Below, one piece after another: positions 25,780 to 33,597 of a stretch of DNA of 64,000 nucleotides. The notes below the pieces were generated by a model that saw only the letters and a program-made list of their open reading frames with translations, searched no databases and was not told the origin of the DNA. Within the stretch, counting starts at the first letter, position 1. The number at the start of each line of letters is the position of its first letter. Made by a program: the position numbers and the translations under genes. The DNA is from Thalassovita sp. (GTDB lineage: Bacteria > Pseudomonadota > Alphaproteobacteria > Rhodobacterales > Rhodobacteraceae), in NCBI RefSeq assembly GCF_963691685.1, contig NZ_OY829290.1, positions 3,559,501 to 3,623,500 of the forward strand. Reading direction: 5' to 3'.

Positions 25780-26217
25780 TTATCCCGCCCCACTGGCTGG
25801 GGGAAGCACGGATGCACCCCTTTCATAGCGCGCCAATCGCTGCGCCAATGTGCCGGTGTGCAGCTCAAACAGGTGGTTGTCCTCATCATAGAAGTAGAGC
25901 GACTGCCCCTCCCCTTCGACGCGGGGTCTGGGGGGCTTCACCTCCAACCCGAGCGCTTTGACCTTTTCGGTCAGCTTGGTCAGATCTGCCGCAGACACTT
26001 TGAAGGCCACATGATTGTAGCTGCGCGCCTGCAGCGGATCGCCCTGCATCACCGCGATCCACACCCCCGCCACATCAAAAAAGCGCTCAGCCGACAGTGA
26101 AAACCCCTCGGCCCCGCTGTCATAGATCCGCCGGGCGCCCAGAACATCTGTCAGGATCCGTTCCATCCGGTCCAGATCGCGCACCACAAAGGTCATATGT
26201 GACAGGCCTTCAATCAT
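25780..26217 (-). CDS. FosX-type fosfomycin epoxide hydrolase-like VOC protein
   Basis: 145 aa, one glyoxalase/VOC domain. FosX family proteins open the epoxide of fosfomycin with water using Mn(II). The metal ligands fall at the FosX positions: His7 (LSHMTF), His69 (YNHVAF), Glu118 (LFELHTGTL). The general base Glu44 that sets FosX apart from FosA and FosB is present in SLSAERFF. The blocks RPRVEGEGQSLYFYD and FELHTGTLAQRLARY also match. It is the first gene of an operon with DUF1992 and yedK. The native substrate could be another epoxide; environmental FosX proteins vary greatly in activity. Confidence 0.82.
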   Translation of the reverse strand: MIEGLSHMTFVVRDLDRMERILTDVLGARRIYDSGAEGFSLSAERFFDVAGVWIAVMQGDPLQARSYNHVAFKVSAADLTKLTEKVKALGLEVKPPRPRVEGEGQSLYFYDEDNHLFELHTGTLAQRLARYERGASVLPPASGAG

Positions 26218-26245
26218 CGCAGGCTCCTCCGCTCCTCAATATGCA

Positions 26246-26277
26246 AAACGCGCGGAACATTCCTGTCCCGCGCGTTT
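26246..26277 (-). terminator. Rho-independent terminator of the 5'-nucleotidase gene
   Basis: AAACGCGCGG (26246-26255) pairs with CCGCGCGTTT (26268-26277), with a T run following on the minus strand. It separates the secreted nucleotidase gene from the FosX-like operon. Confidence 0.8.
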
Positions 26278-26310
26278 GATCGTTCATTGATAATTCGGTC
26301 TGAGACCCAA

Positions 26311-27891
26311 TTACTTCTTGGTGATACGGCCATCCACATAGGGGGTGTAAGGCGCGTTCTTTGCCAGGAACTCGGCAGTGACGTCCGCCAGATCTGGGCC
26401 GTAGTCATACGCGTTGTCAGCATCGCGGAACATTTTGTAGCCGTCGCCGCCGTTACGCACGTAGTTGTTGGACACCAGACCGTAGGTCTTGGCCGTGTCG
26501 ATTGCGACCCAGGCACCATCTTCCATGACCATCACGTCCGAGACACGGCCTTCGTTCGGGGCAACCGAGATGTCGAAGGTGTACTTCAGACCTGCAACCT
26601 GCGGGAAGCGGCCTTTGCCCTCTTCTACCTGGCTCACACCGTTTTCCAGAGCAGCCACTACAGTTTCGCCGCTGACGAAGAAGGTCGACAGAGTGTTCTG
26701 GAACGGCAGTACGGTCAGCACTTCGCCCATGGTCACTTCACCGGCATCGATCGACGCACGCAGACCGCCGCCGTTCTGGATCGCAATCGAAATCCCCTGA
26801 TCCTTCACACGATCCAGCATCGCGTCTGCAACCAAGGTCCCGATCGAGCACTCTTCAGCGCGGCAAACGTTACGATCGCCCACGATCACGTCGGTGCTTT
26901 CTGCAACAACGCGCTTTTTCATTTCCTCGATAGGCGCACCCATTTCGGCAACACGCGCTGCAATATCTGCATCCGGGGTGACCGAAGCGTCCAGCAGCAT
27001 CGGCTCACCAGTGGCCGAGGTTACATTACCCGCATCATCAAAAGTGACCGACAGTTCACCCAGATATTTCGAGTAGGCGTAGGCCTGAACAACCGGTACG
27101 TCGCCAACCATGGTGGGGTACGGACCAGCAGCCCGGTCATTGGTGTTGGACAGCAAGGTGTGCGAATGGCCACCAACAACGACATCGATTCCAGGAACGT
27201 TTGCGGCGATGTCCAGATCTTTCGGCAGGCCCACGTGGGTCAGCGCGATGATCTTATTGACGCCTTCCGCTTCCAGCGCGGCTACATCAGCTTTAAGGCT
27301 GTCGATCTCATCTTGGAAGACAACATTGTCACCCGGCGAGGAGGTATCAACGGTGTCGGTAGCCAGCACCGAAATGACACCGATTTTTTCGCCACCAACG
27401 TCCAGCACGACGTGATTGCCAACTTTGCCCTTCAGCAGCGGCTCAGACGACAGGTCCAGGTTGCCCGAAATCACCGGGAAAGACACTGCATCAACGAAAT
27501 CCGCCAGACCTTTGGGGCCATCGTCAAATTCGTGGTTGCCAACCGCCATGACATCATAGCCGATTGCTTCCATAAACTCCGCTTCGGCGGACCCTTTGTA
27601 GGTGGTGTAGAACAGCGAACCCTGGAACGGGTCGCCTGCGTCCAGCAGGACCATGTTTTCACCGGCCATCGCAGCGCGTTTAGCGTCTACAGCGGATTTG
27701 ATCCGGGCCACACCGCCAAAACACTTACCTTCTGCTTCGCTTTCTGCGTTACAGGTCGAGTCGTATTTGTTGATCGATTCAATACGGCTGTGAATGTCGT
27801 TGGTGTGCAAAATCGTCAGTTTAAAATCGGCGGCTGCGGTGCCGGCGCTCAGCGCAACAGCAGCGGCAGATGCAAGTAGGCGAACAGACAT
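26311..27891 (-). CDS. Secreted 5'-nucleotidase / 2',3'-cyclic phosphodiesterase family protein
   Basis: 526 aa. A Sec signal peptide (about 1-22, LLASAAAVALSAGTAAA) directs it to the periplasm. The two-metal phosphoesterase domain has HTNDIHSRIE, DAGDPFQGS, AVGNHEFDDG and VVGGHSHTLL. The C-terminal substrate domain (about 330-520) has QNGGGLRASI and SNNYVRNGGDGY. It would release phosphate and nucleosides from extracellular nucleotides, feeding salvage enzymes such as the deo operon encoded later in the window. Its GC content is lower than in neighbouring genes. Confidence 0.9.
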   Translation of the reverse strand: MSVRLLASAAAVALSAGTAAADFKLTILHTNDIHSRIESINKYDSTCNAESEAEGKCFGGVARIKSAVDAKRAAMAGENMVLLDAGDPFQGSLFYTTYKGSAEAEFMEAIGYDVMAVGNHEFDDGPKGLADFVDAVSFPVISGNLDLSSEPLLKGKVGNHVVLDVGGEKIGVISVLATDTVDTSSPGDNVVFQDEIDSLKADVAALEAEGVNKIIALTHVGLPKDLDIAANVPGIDVVVGGHSHTLLSNTNDRAAGPYPTMVGDVPVVQAYAYSKYLGELSVTFDDAGNVTSATGEPMLLDASVTPDADIAARVAEMGAPIEEMKKRVVAESTDVIVGDRNVCRAEECSIGTLVADAMLDRVKDQGISIAIQNGGGLRASIDAGEVTMGEVLTVLPFQNTLSTFFVSGETVVAALENGVSQVEEGKGRFPQVAGLKYTFDISVAPNEGRVSDVMVMEDGAWVAIDTAKTYGLVSNNYVRNGGDGYKMFRDADNAYDYGPDLADVTAEFLAKNAPYTPYVDGRITKK

Positions 27892-28205
27892 GGTCTTCCT
27901 CTCTGTGGATTATTATCGGCTGAATCTGCACTGCTGTGCATCAACTGTCAAAAACTCTGTACACATAGCGGTTTCAGGCCAGCAATGGCTCAGTTTTAGG
28001 CCTGAATTGTAACCGAATCGCTACGAAACCCGCATGGGTTTATTTGGATTTTTGCCCTGACGCAGGGGCAGCCATCGAAATGCGGGCGCGGGATTCAGCG
28101 CGATGTTTTGAAATTGAGTATTTCCGGAACATTGAAAGCGGTGTTTTTCGCGCCCCAGCAGGGCGAAGCCTTGACGGGTGCGGCGCGGGGCGGCATCACG
28201 CGGAC
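27892..28205. other. Divergent intergenic region with an AGTATTT...GAA motif
   Basis: No gene is seen. It must hold promoters for the nucleotidase (leftward) and the DUF952-pyrD-arsC operon (rightward). AGTATTTCCGGAACATTGAA (28117-28136) matches 16 of 20 bases of the inverted-repeat arm found at 35706. Confidence 0.5.
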
Positions 28206-28544
28206 ATGCTGATATACAAGATATTCCGGGCACCCGAATGGCAGGTGCTGGTCGATCATGGCGAGACCACAGGTGCGCCGATCGATATCACCGACGGCTT
28301 TGTGCATTTCTCCACCGCTGCGCAGGCGGCAGAAACGGCCGCCAAACACTTCACCGCCGAAGAGGGGTTGATCCTTGTTGCGCTGGAGGCGGATGCCCTG
28401 GGCGAGGCGCTGAAATGGGAAGTGTCGCGCGGCGGCGCCCTGTTCCCGCATCTCTACCGTAAAATGCAGATGGCGGATGTTTTGTGGCACAAGCCGTTGC
28501 CCCTGGTCGACGGCAGCCATCAGTTTCCGGAGGACATGGCATGA
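28206..28544 (+). CDS. DUF952 family protein
   Basis: 112 aa. Family marks are MLIYKIF, GFVHFSTAAQAAETAAKHF, LEADALGEALKWEVSRGGALFPHLY and a final P-L-x-x-G. Function is unknown; an ADP-ribosyltransferase-like fold has been proposed for related families. Its stop overlaps the pyrD ATG (ATGA), so it is coupled to pyrimidine synthesis. The open frame extends 54 codons upstream without family similarity. Confidence 0.8.
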   Translation: MLIYKIFRAPEWQVLVDHGETTGAPIDITDGFVHFSTAAQAAETAAKHFTAEEGLILVALEADALGEALKWEVSRGGALFPHLYRKMQMADVLWHKPLPLVDGSHQFPEDMA

Positions 28545-29599
28545 AGTTGATCGAAAAGATCGGCCTCAGCGCGTTGCACCGGGTGGATCCCGAGCGCGCC
28601 CATGGTCTGGCGCTGCTGGCGCTGCGCACGGGCGCCGCGCCTTTGGCGGGGCTGGTGACCTCCGCGCGGTTGCGCACCACGGTCGCGGGCCTGAATATGG
28701 CCAACCCGGTGGGCATTGCCGCAGGGTTTGACAAAAACGCCGAAGCGCTGTCACCGCTGTCACGCGCTGGGTTTGGCTTTGTGGAAGTGGGCGCGGCCAC
28801 GCCCCGCCCGCAGCCCGGCAATCCCAAGCCGCGTCTGTTCCGCCTGTCCGAAGACCGCGCCGCGATCAACCGCTTTGGCTTCAACAACGACGGGATGGAG
28901 GCCATCGGCACCCGCCTGTCGCAGCGTCCGCGCGATATGGTGCTGGGCTTGAACCTTGGCGCCAATAAAGACAGCGAAGACCGCGCCAGCGATTTTGCCC
29001 GGGTTTTGGCCCACACCGACGCAAACTTGGATTTCGCGACGGTCAACGTGTCGTCGCCGAACACCGAAAAACTGCGCGACCTGCAGGGCGCGGCGGCGCT
29101 GACCAGCCTGCTGAACGGTGTGGTTGACGCCCGCAATGCGCTGGACCGGCCGATCCCGATCTTCCTGAAGATCGCCCCCGATCTGACCGGCGCGGAAATC
29201 GCTGAAATTGGTGAGGTGGCGCTGTCTACCGGGATCGATGCGGTGATTGCCACCAACACCACCCTGTCGCGTGACGGGTTGCAAAGCCCCCATGCCGCAG
29301 AGGCCGGCGGCCTGTCTGGCGCGCCGCTGTTTGACAAATCGACCCGGGTGCTGGCGCAGCTGTCCAAGCAGTTGGACGGGCGTCTGCCGATCATCGGCGT
29401 TGGCGGGATTTCTTCGGCGGCGGAGGCCTATGCCAAGATCTGCGCCGGGGCCTCGGCCGTGCAGCTTTACACCGCGCTGATCTACGGCGGACTGAGCCTT
29501 GGGGCCGAGATTGCCCGCGGTCTGGACCGGCTGTTGGAGCAGGACGGCTTCACCAATGTTGCCGACGCCGTGGGCCACAAACGGGAGGATTGGCTGTGA
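28541..29599 (+). CDS. pyrD: Dihydroorotate dehydrogenase (quinone), class 2
   Basis: 352 aa. It oxidises dihydroorotate to orotate with FMN and passes electrons to quinone at the inner membrane, in de novo pyrimidine synthesis. Class 2 marks are the N-terminal amphipathic helix (AHGLALLALRTG), NPVGIAAGFDKNAEAL, NRFGFNNDG and VNVSSPNTEKLRDLQG with the catalytic Ser. FMN phosphate binding is in IIGVGGISS and AGASAVQLYTALIYGG. It overlaps DUF952 by 4 nt and arsC by 4 nt. Confidence 0.95.
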   Translation: MKLIEKIGLSALHRVDPERAHGLALLALRTGAAPLAGLVTSARLRTTVAGLNMANPVGIAAGFDKNAEALSPLSRAGFGFVEVGAATPRPQPGNPKPRLFRLSEDRAAINRFGFNNDGMEAIGTRLSQRPRDMVLGLNLGANKDSEDRASDFARVLAHTDANLDFATVNVSSPNTEKLRDLQGAAALTSLLNGVVDARNALDRPIPIFLKIAPDLTGAEIAEIGEVALSTGIDAVIATNTTLSRDGLQSPHAAEAGGLSGAPLFDKSTRVLAQLSKQLDGRLPIIGVGGISSAAEAYAKICAGASAVQLYTALIYGGLSLGAEIARGLDRLLEQDGFTNVADAVGHKREDWL

Positions 29600-29934
29600 T
29601 CACCATCTGGCACAACCCGCGCTGTTCCAAATCGCGTCAGACGCTGGCGCTGATCGAAGAAAAGGGGGAGGTTACCATCCGCCGTTATCTGGATGACTCC
29701 CCCAGTGTTTCCGAGATCCAAGAGGTGCTGAGCCTGCTGGGTCTTTCAGCGGTGGAGCTGATGCGCGTGAAGGAAAAACGCTTCAAGGAGCTGGAGTTGT
29801 CCAAAAGCGATCCTGAGGCCGATTTGATCGCCGCAATGGCGGAAAATCCTGTCCTGATCGAACGTCCGGTGGTCTTGGCCAACGGCAAGGCCGCAATTGG
29901 CCGCCCGCCGGAACAGGCGCTGGGCATCCTGTAA
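29596..29934 (+). CDS. arsC: ArsC-family arsenate reductase (glutaredoxin type)
   Basis: 112 aa. WHNPRCSKSRQTLALIEEKG carries the active-site Cys, and IERPVVLANGKAAIGRPPE is the second family block. It reduces arsenate with glutathione/glutaredoxin, or may be a related Spx/YffB-like reductase, since no other ars genes are near. It starts with GTG inside the pyrD stop (GTGA), with GGGAGG 7 nt upstream, so expression follows pyrD. Confidence 0.82.
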   Translation: MITIWHNPRCSKSRQTLALIEEKGEVTIRRYLDDSPSVSEIQEVLSLLGLSAVELMRVKEKRFKELELSKSDPEADLIAAMAENPVLIERPVVLANGKAAIGRPPEQALGIL

Positions 29935-29957
29935 TATCGGATCCTCTGGATCCGCTT

Positions 29958-29997
29958 GATTACCCACAGGCCGCGCGCCGGTGGGTAATCATTTTTT
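29958..29997 (+). terminator. Rho-independent terminator after arsC
   Basis: GATTACCCAC (29958-29967) pairs exactly with GTGGGTAATC (29981-29990), followed by ATTTTTT. It ends the DUF952-pyrD-arsC transcript. Confidence 0.9.
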
Positions 29998-30109
29998 CCT
30001 ATCTAAGTCAGTGATATATCTTGGTTCATCCACAATGATGCAGTTGGCCTGACGCCACATCCCCTGAGGGCAAATATCCCCAGATTTTCCACAGGCTGTG
30101 TATCGCGGA

Positions 30110-31474
30110 TCAACCAGCCATTGCGGCGGGTCTATTGGCCTCGGCCCGGGCTTCCAGCGCAGGGTAACGTGCCGCCAAGGTGACGGCCCGGATCACGAAA
30201 CTTACCAACATAGATATCCACAGACCGTGGTTGCCTAAGTAAGGCACCAGCAGCGCGACCGAGGCCAGGTAAACCGCCACGCTGATCGCCATCATATTGC
30301 GCATGTCACGGGTGGCAGTGGCGCCGATAAACACCCCATCCAGCATCCATGCGGCCAGTCCCATGACCGGGCAGGCCACCAGATAGGGCAGGAAGGCGCG
30401 CGCGCCGGCACGCACATCTTCGGCTGTGGTCATGGTGTCGATGATCATCCCGCCAAAGAGGGCAAAGCCCAAGGCCATCAGCACCGAAACGATCAGCCCC
30501 CAAACACTGGCCAAAAGCGCCGCGCGGCGCATGTGCCGCCTGCGACCGGCGCCGAAATACTGGCCCACCATCGCCTCAACCGCGAAGGCAAAGCCATCCA
30601 GCCCATGGGCCGTGATATTGAGGAACTGCAACAGCACCTGATTGGCAGCCAGGGTCGTGTCGCCGAAATCGGCGCCGATCAGCAGGAAGGACAACATGAT
30701 CGCCTGCAGCATAAGCGACCGCAGCAGGATGTCTGAATTGACCGCCATCATGTGGCGCAGCACCACCCGGTCAAACACCCGCGCCCAATCGCGCCAGGCC
30801 GCATTGGCAAAACCCGCCCGGCACAGCCACAGCCCCATCAGCGCACCGCTCCATTCGGCCAGGAAGGTGGCAATGGCCACGCCCTCCACCCCCCAGCCCA
30901 AGCCCAGCACGAACCACAGGTCCAGCAGGATGTTCAGGCCGTTCATCCAGATCTGCAGGGCAAAGACCGCGCGGGTGCGCTCCTGCGCGATCAACCAACC
31001 GGTCAGGCCAAACACCGCAATGGCGGCAGGGGCGGAATAGACCCGGATCTGCATATAGTCCCGCGCCAGCGCCTCCACCTCAGGTGAGGCGGGGGAGATC
31101 TGGAAGGCGGCCCAGAACAGGGGCAGCTGCAGCAGGATAATCGCCACACCGCCCGCGCCCGCGATCAACAGCGCGCGGGTCAGCAGCGCCGCAACCTCAC
31201 CGGACCGCCCGGCGCCCAGCGCCTGGCTGACCAGCCCGGTGGTGCCCATCCGCAGGAAGCCAAACATCCAGTAAATCGCGCTGAGAAAGATCGCCCCAAC
31301 GCCAACCGCCCCGATCGGCACCGCCTGCCCCATCTGGCCAACAACACCGGTGTCCACCGCCCCCAGCAAGGGCACGGTGGCATTGGACAGCACAATCGGA
31401 ATGGCGATGTTGAGCACCCGTTTGTGGGTGATCTCCGCCTCAAGGCTGTGACCAGAGTTGCGACTGTCAGTCAT
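30110..31474 (-). CDS. MATE family efflux transporter (DinF-like)
   Basis: 454 aa with about 12 membrane helices. The MATE start IAIPIVLSNATVPLLGAVDT and the repeat GLDGFAFAVEAMVGQYFGAG are typical of the DinF/eukaryotic-like branch. It exports organic cations or drugs using a Na+ or H+ gradient. Its start overlaps the upstream thioesterase gene by 8 nt, making it the last gene of a three-gene operon. Confidence 0.9.
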   Translation of the reverse strand: MTDSRNSGHSLEAEITHKRVLNIAIPIVLSNATVPLLGAVDTGVVGQMGQAVPIGAVGVGAIFLSAIYWMFGFLRMGTTGLVSQALGAGRSGEVAALLTRALLIAGAGGVAIILLQLPLFWAAFQISPASPEVEALARDYMQIRVYSAPAAIAVFGLTGWLIAQERTRAVFALQIWMNGLNILLDLWFVLGLGWGVEGVAIATFLAEWSGALMGLWLCRAGFANAAWRDWARVFDRVVLRHMMAVNSDILLRSLMLQAIMLSFLLIGADFGDTTLAANQVLLQFLNITAHGLDGFAFAVEAMVGQYFGAGRRRHMRRAALLASVWGLIVSVLMALGFALFGGMIIDTMTTAEDVRAGARAFLPYLVACPVMGLAAWMLDGVFIGATATRDMRNMMAISVAVYLASVALLVPYLGNHGLWISMLVSFVIRAVTLAARYPALEARAEANRPAAMAG

Positions 31475-31976
31475 CGCGCGTCGGCATCAGGAAATGGCCG
31501 GTCGCCTGTGCGTAGGGCCGGGCGCGATTGTCTTGCCAGGCCTCCACATGCACCGAGCCATAGCGACGCCCGGACCGGTTGATCTGCGCCCGCGCATAGG
31601 CATCCCGCGGCAAGCCGGAGCGCAGGTAGTCCACGGTAAAGTCGATGGTTTTGGGCAGCGGCGGCATTTTTCCGGCCACCAGCGCCTCGGCCTCCAGCCG
31701 ACCGCTTTCGATATCTTCCCACAGCGTCGCCCAGCTGAGGCCGATGATTGCGGTCATCTCAAGGAAGGCAGCCGTCGCACCTCCATGCAGCGCCGGCAGA
31801 AAGGGATTGCCGATCAGCTCATCTTTGAACGGCATGATCGCGGTCAGCTCATCGCCGCGGCGATCAAATTCAATGCCAAGAAACTTGATGTAGGGAATGC
31901 TGTCGACCAGCGCGTTCAGCGCCGCATCCCGGCGTTGTTTCACCACCTGAACCGGTTCGGGACGTTTATGGGCCAT
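31467..31976 (-). CDS. PaaI-family acyl-CoA thioesterase
   Basis: 169 aa, hotdog fold. The active region is ALHGGATAAFLEMTAIIGLS, and the second half has TIDFTVDYLRSGLPRDAYAR. The start overlaps the previous thioesterase stop by one base (TAATG), and its end overlaps the MATE gene. The pair with the following paralogue may form a heteromer. The substrate is unknown. Confidence 0.85.
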   Translation of the reverse strand: MAHKRPEPVQVVKQRRDAALNALVDSIPYIKFLGIEFDRRGDELTAIMPFKDELIGNPFLPALHGGATAAFLEMTAIIGLSWATLWEDIESGRLEAEALVAGKMPPLPKTIDFTVDYLRSGLPRDAYARAQINRSGRRYGSVHVEAWQDNRARPYAQATGHFLMPTRDD

Positions 31977-32398
31977 TATTTCTTCTCCGCCACAAAGGCG
32001 CCGGTGGCGCTGGCCACCGGGGAGGCCTCATTATCATCCAAGGCTTCAGCGCGCACAAAGGCCACCGACCGGGTGACCCGGTAACAGGTCGCACGGGTAC
32101 GGATCGCCTGCCCGGGGGTGGCGGGACGCATGTAATCAATGCGCAGATCGATGGTTGCGGTGGTGCCCTTCACCTCAGGATGGGCCATCACGGCCGCGCC
32201 ACAGGTGGTGTCCAACAGGGCAAAGACGGCCCCACCATGAATCACCCCGCTTTCAGGATCGCCGATGAAGCGTTCGTCATAGGGCATCTGCATCTCCGCC
32301 TGCCCGTCACTGACGTTGGTGAACACCATGCCCAGCGCCTTGGCGTGTGGAATCGCCTCGATAAATTGCTGCGCAGCTTTGGTGTGTTCTTCACTCAT
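31976..32398 (-). CDS. PaaI-family acyl-CoA thioesterase
   Basis: 140 aa. VIHGGAVFALLDTTCGAAVM has the PaaI active-site HGG and Asp; TIDLRIDYMRPATPGQAIR and FVRAEALDD complete the hotdog. It is the first gene of a tightly packed operon with a second PaaI paralogue and a MATE exporter, and it is divergent from a MerR gene. Probable role: release of CoA from dead-end or toxic acyl-CoAs. Confidence 0.87.
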   Translation of the reverse strand: MSEEHTKAAQQFIEAIPHAKALGMVFTNVSDGQAEMQMPYDERFIGDPESGVIHGGAVFALLDTTCGAAVMAHPEVKGTTATIDLRIDYMRPATPGQAIRTRATCYRVTRSVAFVRAEALDDNEASPVASATGAFVAEKK

Positions 32399-32511
32399 CT
32401 CATACCCTCTTGTGCTGCGCCGATAAGACCGCCTCCGGTCTCAATTCGCAAGACCAACGGTTGCCCTCCTGCCCGCGAGACCCTAGTTTGCCGCCAAGGG
32501 AGCACCGCGTT

Positions 32512-32886
32512 ATGTCCGAAATCAGACTGTCCTTTAAAGAGATGTGCGCCAAGTTTGACGTCACGCCACGTACTTTGCGCTATTATGAGTACATCGAGCT
32601 GCTGCAGCCCGAACGGCAGGGGCGATCCCGTTTCTATGGCCACCGCGAAGTGGCGCGGATGACGCTGATCCTGCGTGGCCGGAAATTCGGCTTCCCGCTG
32701 GAAGAGATCCGCCAATGGCTACTGATCCGCGATGACGAAGGCGATGTGGCCCAGCAGAAGGCCTGGGTGGTGATGGCCTCGAATCAGCTGAAACAGCTGG
32801 CCGAGCAGCGTCAGCAAATCGACGAAGCCATCGACGAATTGCAAAGCCTGCATGATGACACCCTAGCGGCCCTCGACGGTCGCTGA
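32512..32886 (+). CDS. MerR-family regulator (first of two in tandem)
   Basis: 124 aa. The helix-turn-helix is FKEMCAKFDVTPRTLRYYEY, followed by the wing RQGRSRFYGHREVARM and a C-terminal coiled coil (LAEQRQQIDEAIDELQSL). No Cys metal site is present, so it is of the acyl-CoA/organic-effector type rather than a metal sensor. The ATG at 32512 follows AAGGGAG. A strong terminator follows, so it is a separate unit from the second MerR gene. It may act on the divergent thioesterase operon or on the fad genes. Confidence 0.85.
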   Translation: MSEIRLSFKEMCAKFDVTPRTLRYYEYIELLQPERQGRSRFYGHREVARMTLILRGRKFGFPLEEIRQWLLIRDDEGDVAQQKAWVVMASNQLKQLAEQRQQIDEAIDELQSLHDDTLAALDGR

Positions 32887-32947
32887 TTCTACCCAGACCG
32901 TAAAAAACAGGGCGAACTTCACCGTACATTCACGATAATGACCCTAG

Positions 32948-32970
32948 AAAGCACCCATAGCGGGTGCTTT
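32948..32970 (+). terminator. Rho-independent terminator after the first merR gene
   Basis: AAAGCACCC (32948-32956) pairs exactly with GGGTGCTTT (32962-32970) around a 5-nt loop, followed by further T. Confidence 0.9.
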
Positions 32971-33059
32971 TTGCGTTTTGACGGAGCGTCATTCCTGCCC
33001 GTCAAAAAGATTACCTTGATTGATCCTACGTCAACACCCAAAGTGACGCGACGTATCAA

Positions 33060-33073
33060 TTACGTAAACGTAA
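33060..33073. promoter_or_regulatory. MerR/LiuR-like operator upstream of the second merR gene
   Basis: TTACGTAAACGTAA is an inverted repeat TTACGT-AA-ACGTAA. It resembles the ACGT-NN-ACGT operators of MerR-type LiuR regulators of acyl-CoA catabolism. Further ACGT elements lie at 33027-33031 and 33050-33055. It sits about 70 bp before a MerR gene and its acyl-CoA dehydrogenase. Confidence 0.6.
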
Positions 33074-33142
33074 ATCAGTGGTGTAGCCCTGTGACACAGC
33101 TCAAGCTCTGTCTTCCTGGGCCCATATGGAAAGCGTGAAAAA

Positions 33143-33547
33143 ATGACCGAAGAAGACACAATGACCATCCGCGAAATGTGCGACGCATTTCAGGTCACCC
33201 CGCGTACCCTGCGCTTCTACGAAGCAAAGGAACTGCTGTTCCCGATCCGGGAAGGGCAGAAACGGCTGTTCACCAAAAGTGACCGCGCCCGCTTGAAATT
33301 GATCCTGCGCGGTAAACGTTTTGGGTTCTCGCTGGAGGAAATCCGCCAGCTTCTGGACCTCTATGACATGGGCGACGCCCAGCTGACCCAGCTGAGCCGC
33401 ACCTATGAAGTGGCCCAGCAGCGTCTGGATGACATGATCCGCCAGCGCGACGAACTGGAAGAAGCGATCGACGAGCTGAAGGAACAAATGAAATGGGGCG
33501 CCGAAATGATCGTCTCACTTCAGGAGCAAAAAAACGCCGCTGAATGA
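33143..33547 (+). CDS. MerR-family regulator (second), fatty-acid oxidation cluster
   Basis: 134 aa. IREMCDAFQVTPRTLRFYEA is the helix-turn-helix, then GQKRLFTKSDRARLKLILRG and a long coiled coil. It is clearly a paralogue of the gene at 32512. It lies 50 bp before an acyl-CoA dehydrogenase gene and follows a LiuR-like operator, so it probably autoregulates and controls beta-oxidation. A second in-frame ATG at 33161 is possible, but the first has a better upstream context. Confidence 0.85.
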   Translation: MTEEDTMTIREMCDAFQVTPRTLRFYEAKELLFPIREGQKRLFTKSDRARLKLILRGKRFGFSLEEIRQLLDLYDMGDAQLTQLSRTYEVAQQRLDDMIRQRDELEEAIDELKEQMKWGAEMIVSLQEQKNAAE

Positions 33548-33597
33548 TTGCTGGATAATGCCAGTGGTCGCGGCCCTTCGTTACTTGGGAGAGAGAC

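Noticed and set aside
26287..27879. 530-codon open frame on the plus strand opposite the nucleotidase gene
   Set aside because: It is a shadow frame: its residues make no known domain, while the minus strand has a signal peptide and all nucleotidase motifs.
30080..30095. DnaA-box-like TTTTCCACA near the MATE gene end
   Set aside because: A single inexact box without neighbours does not make an origin.
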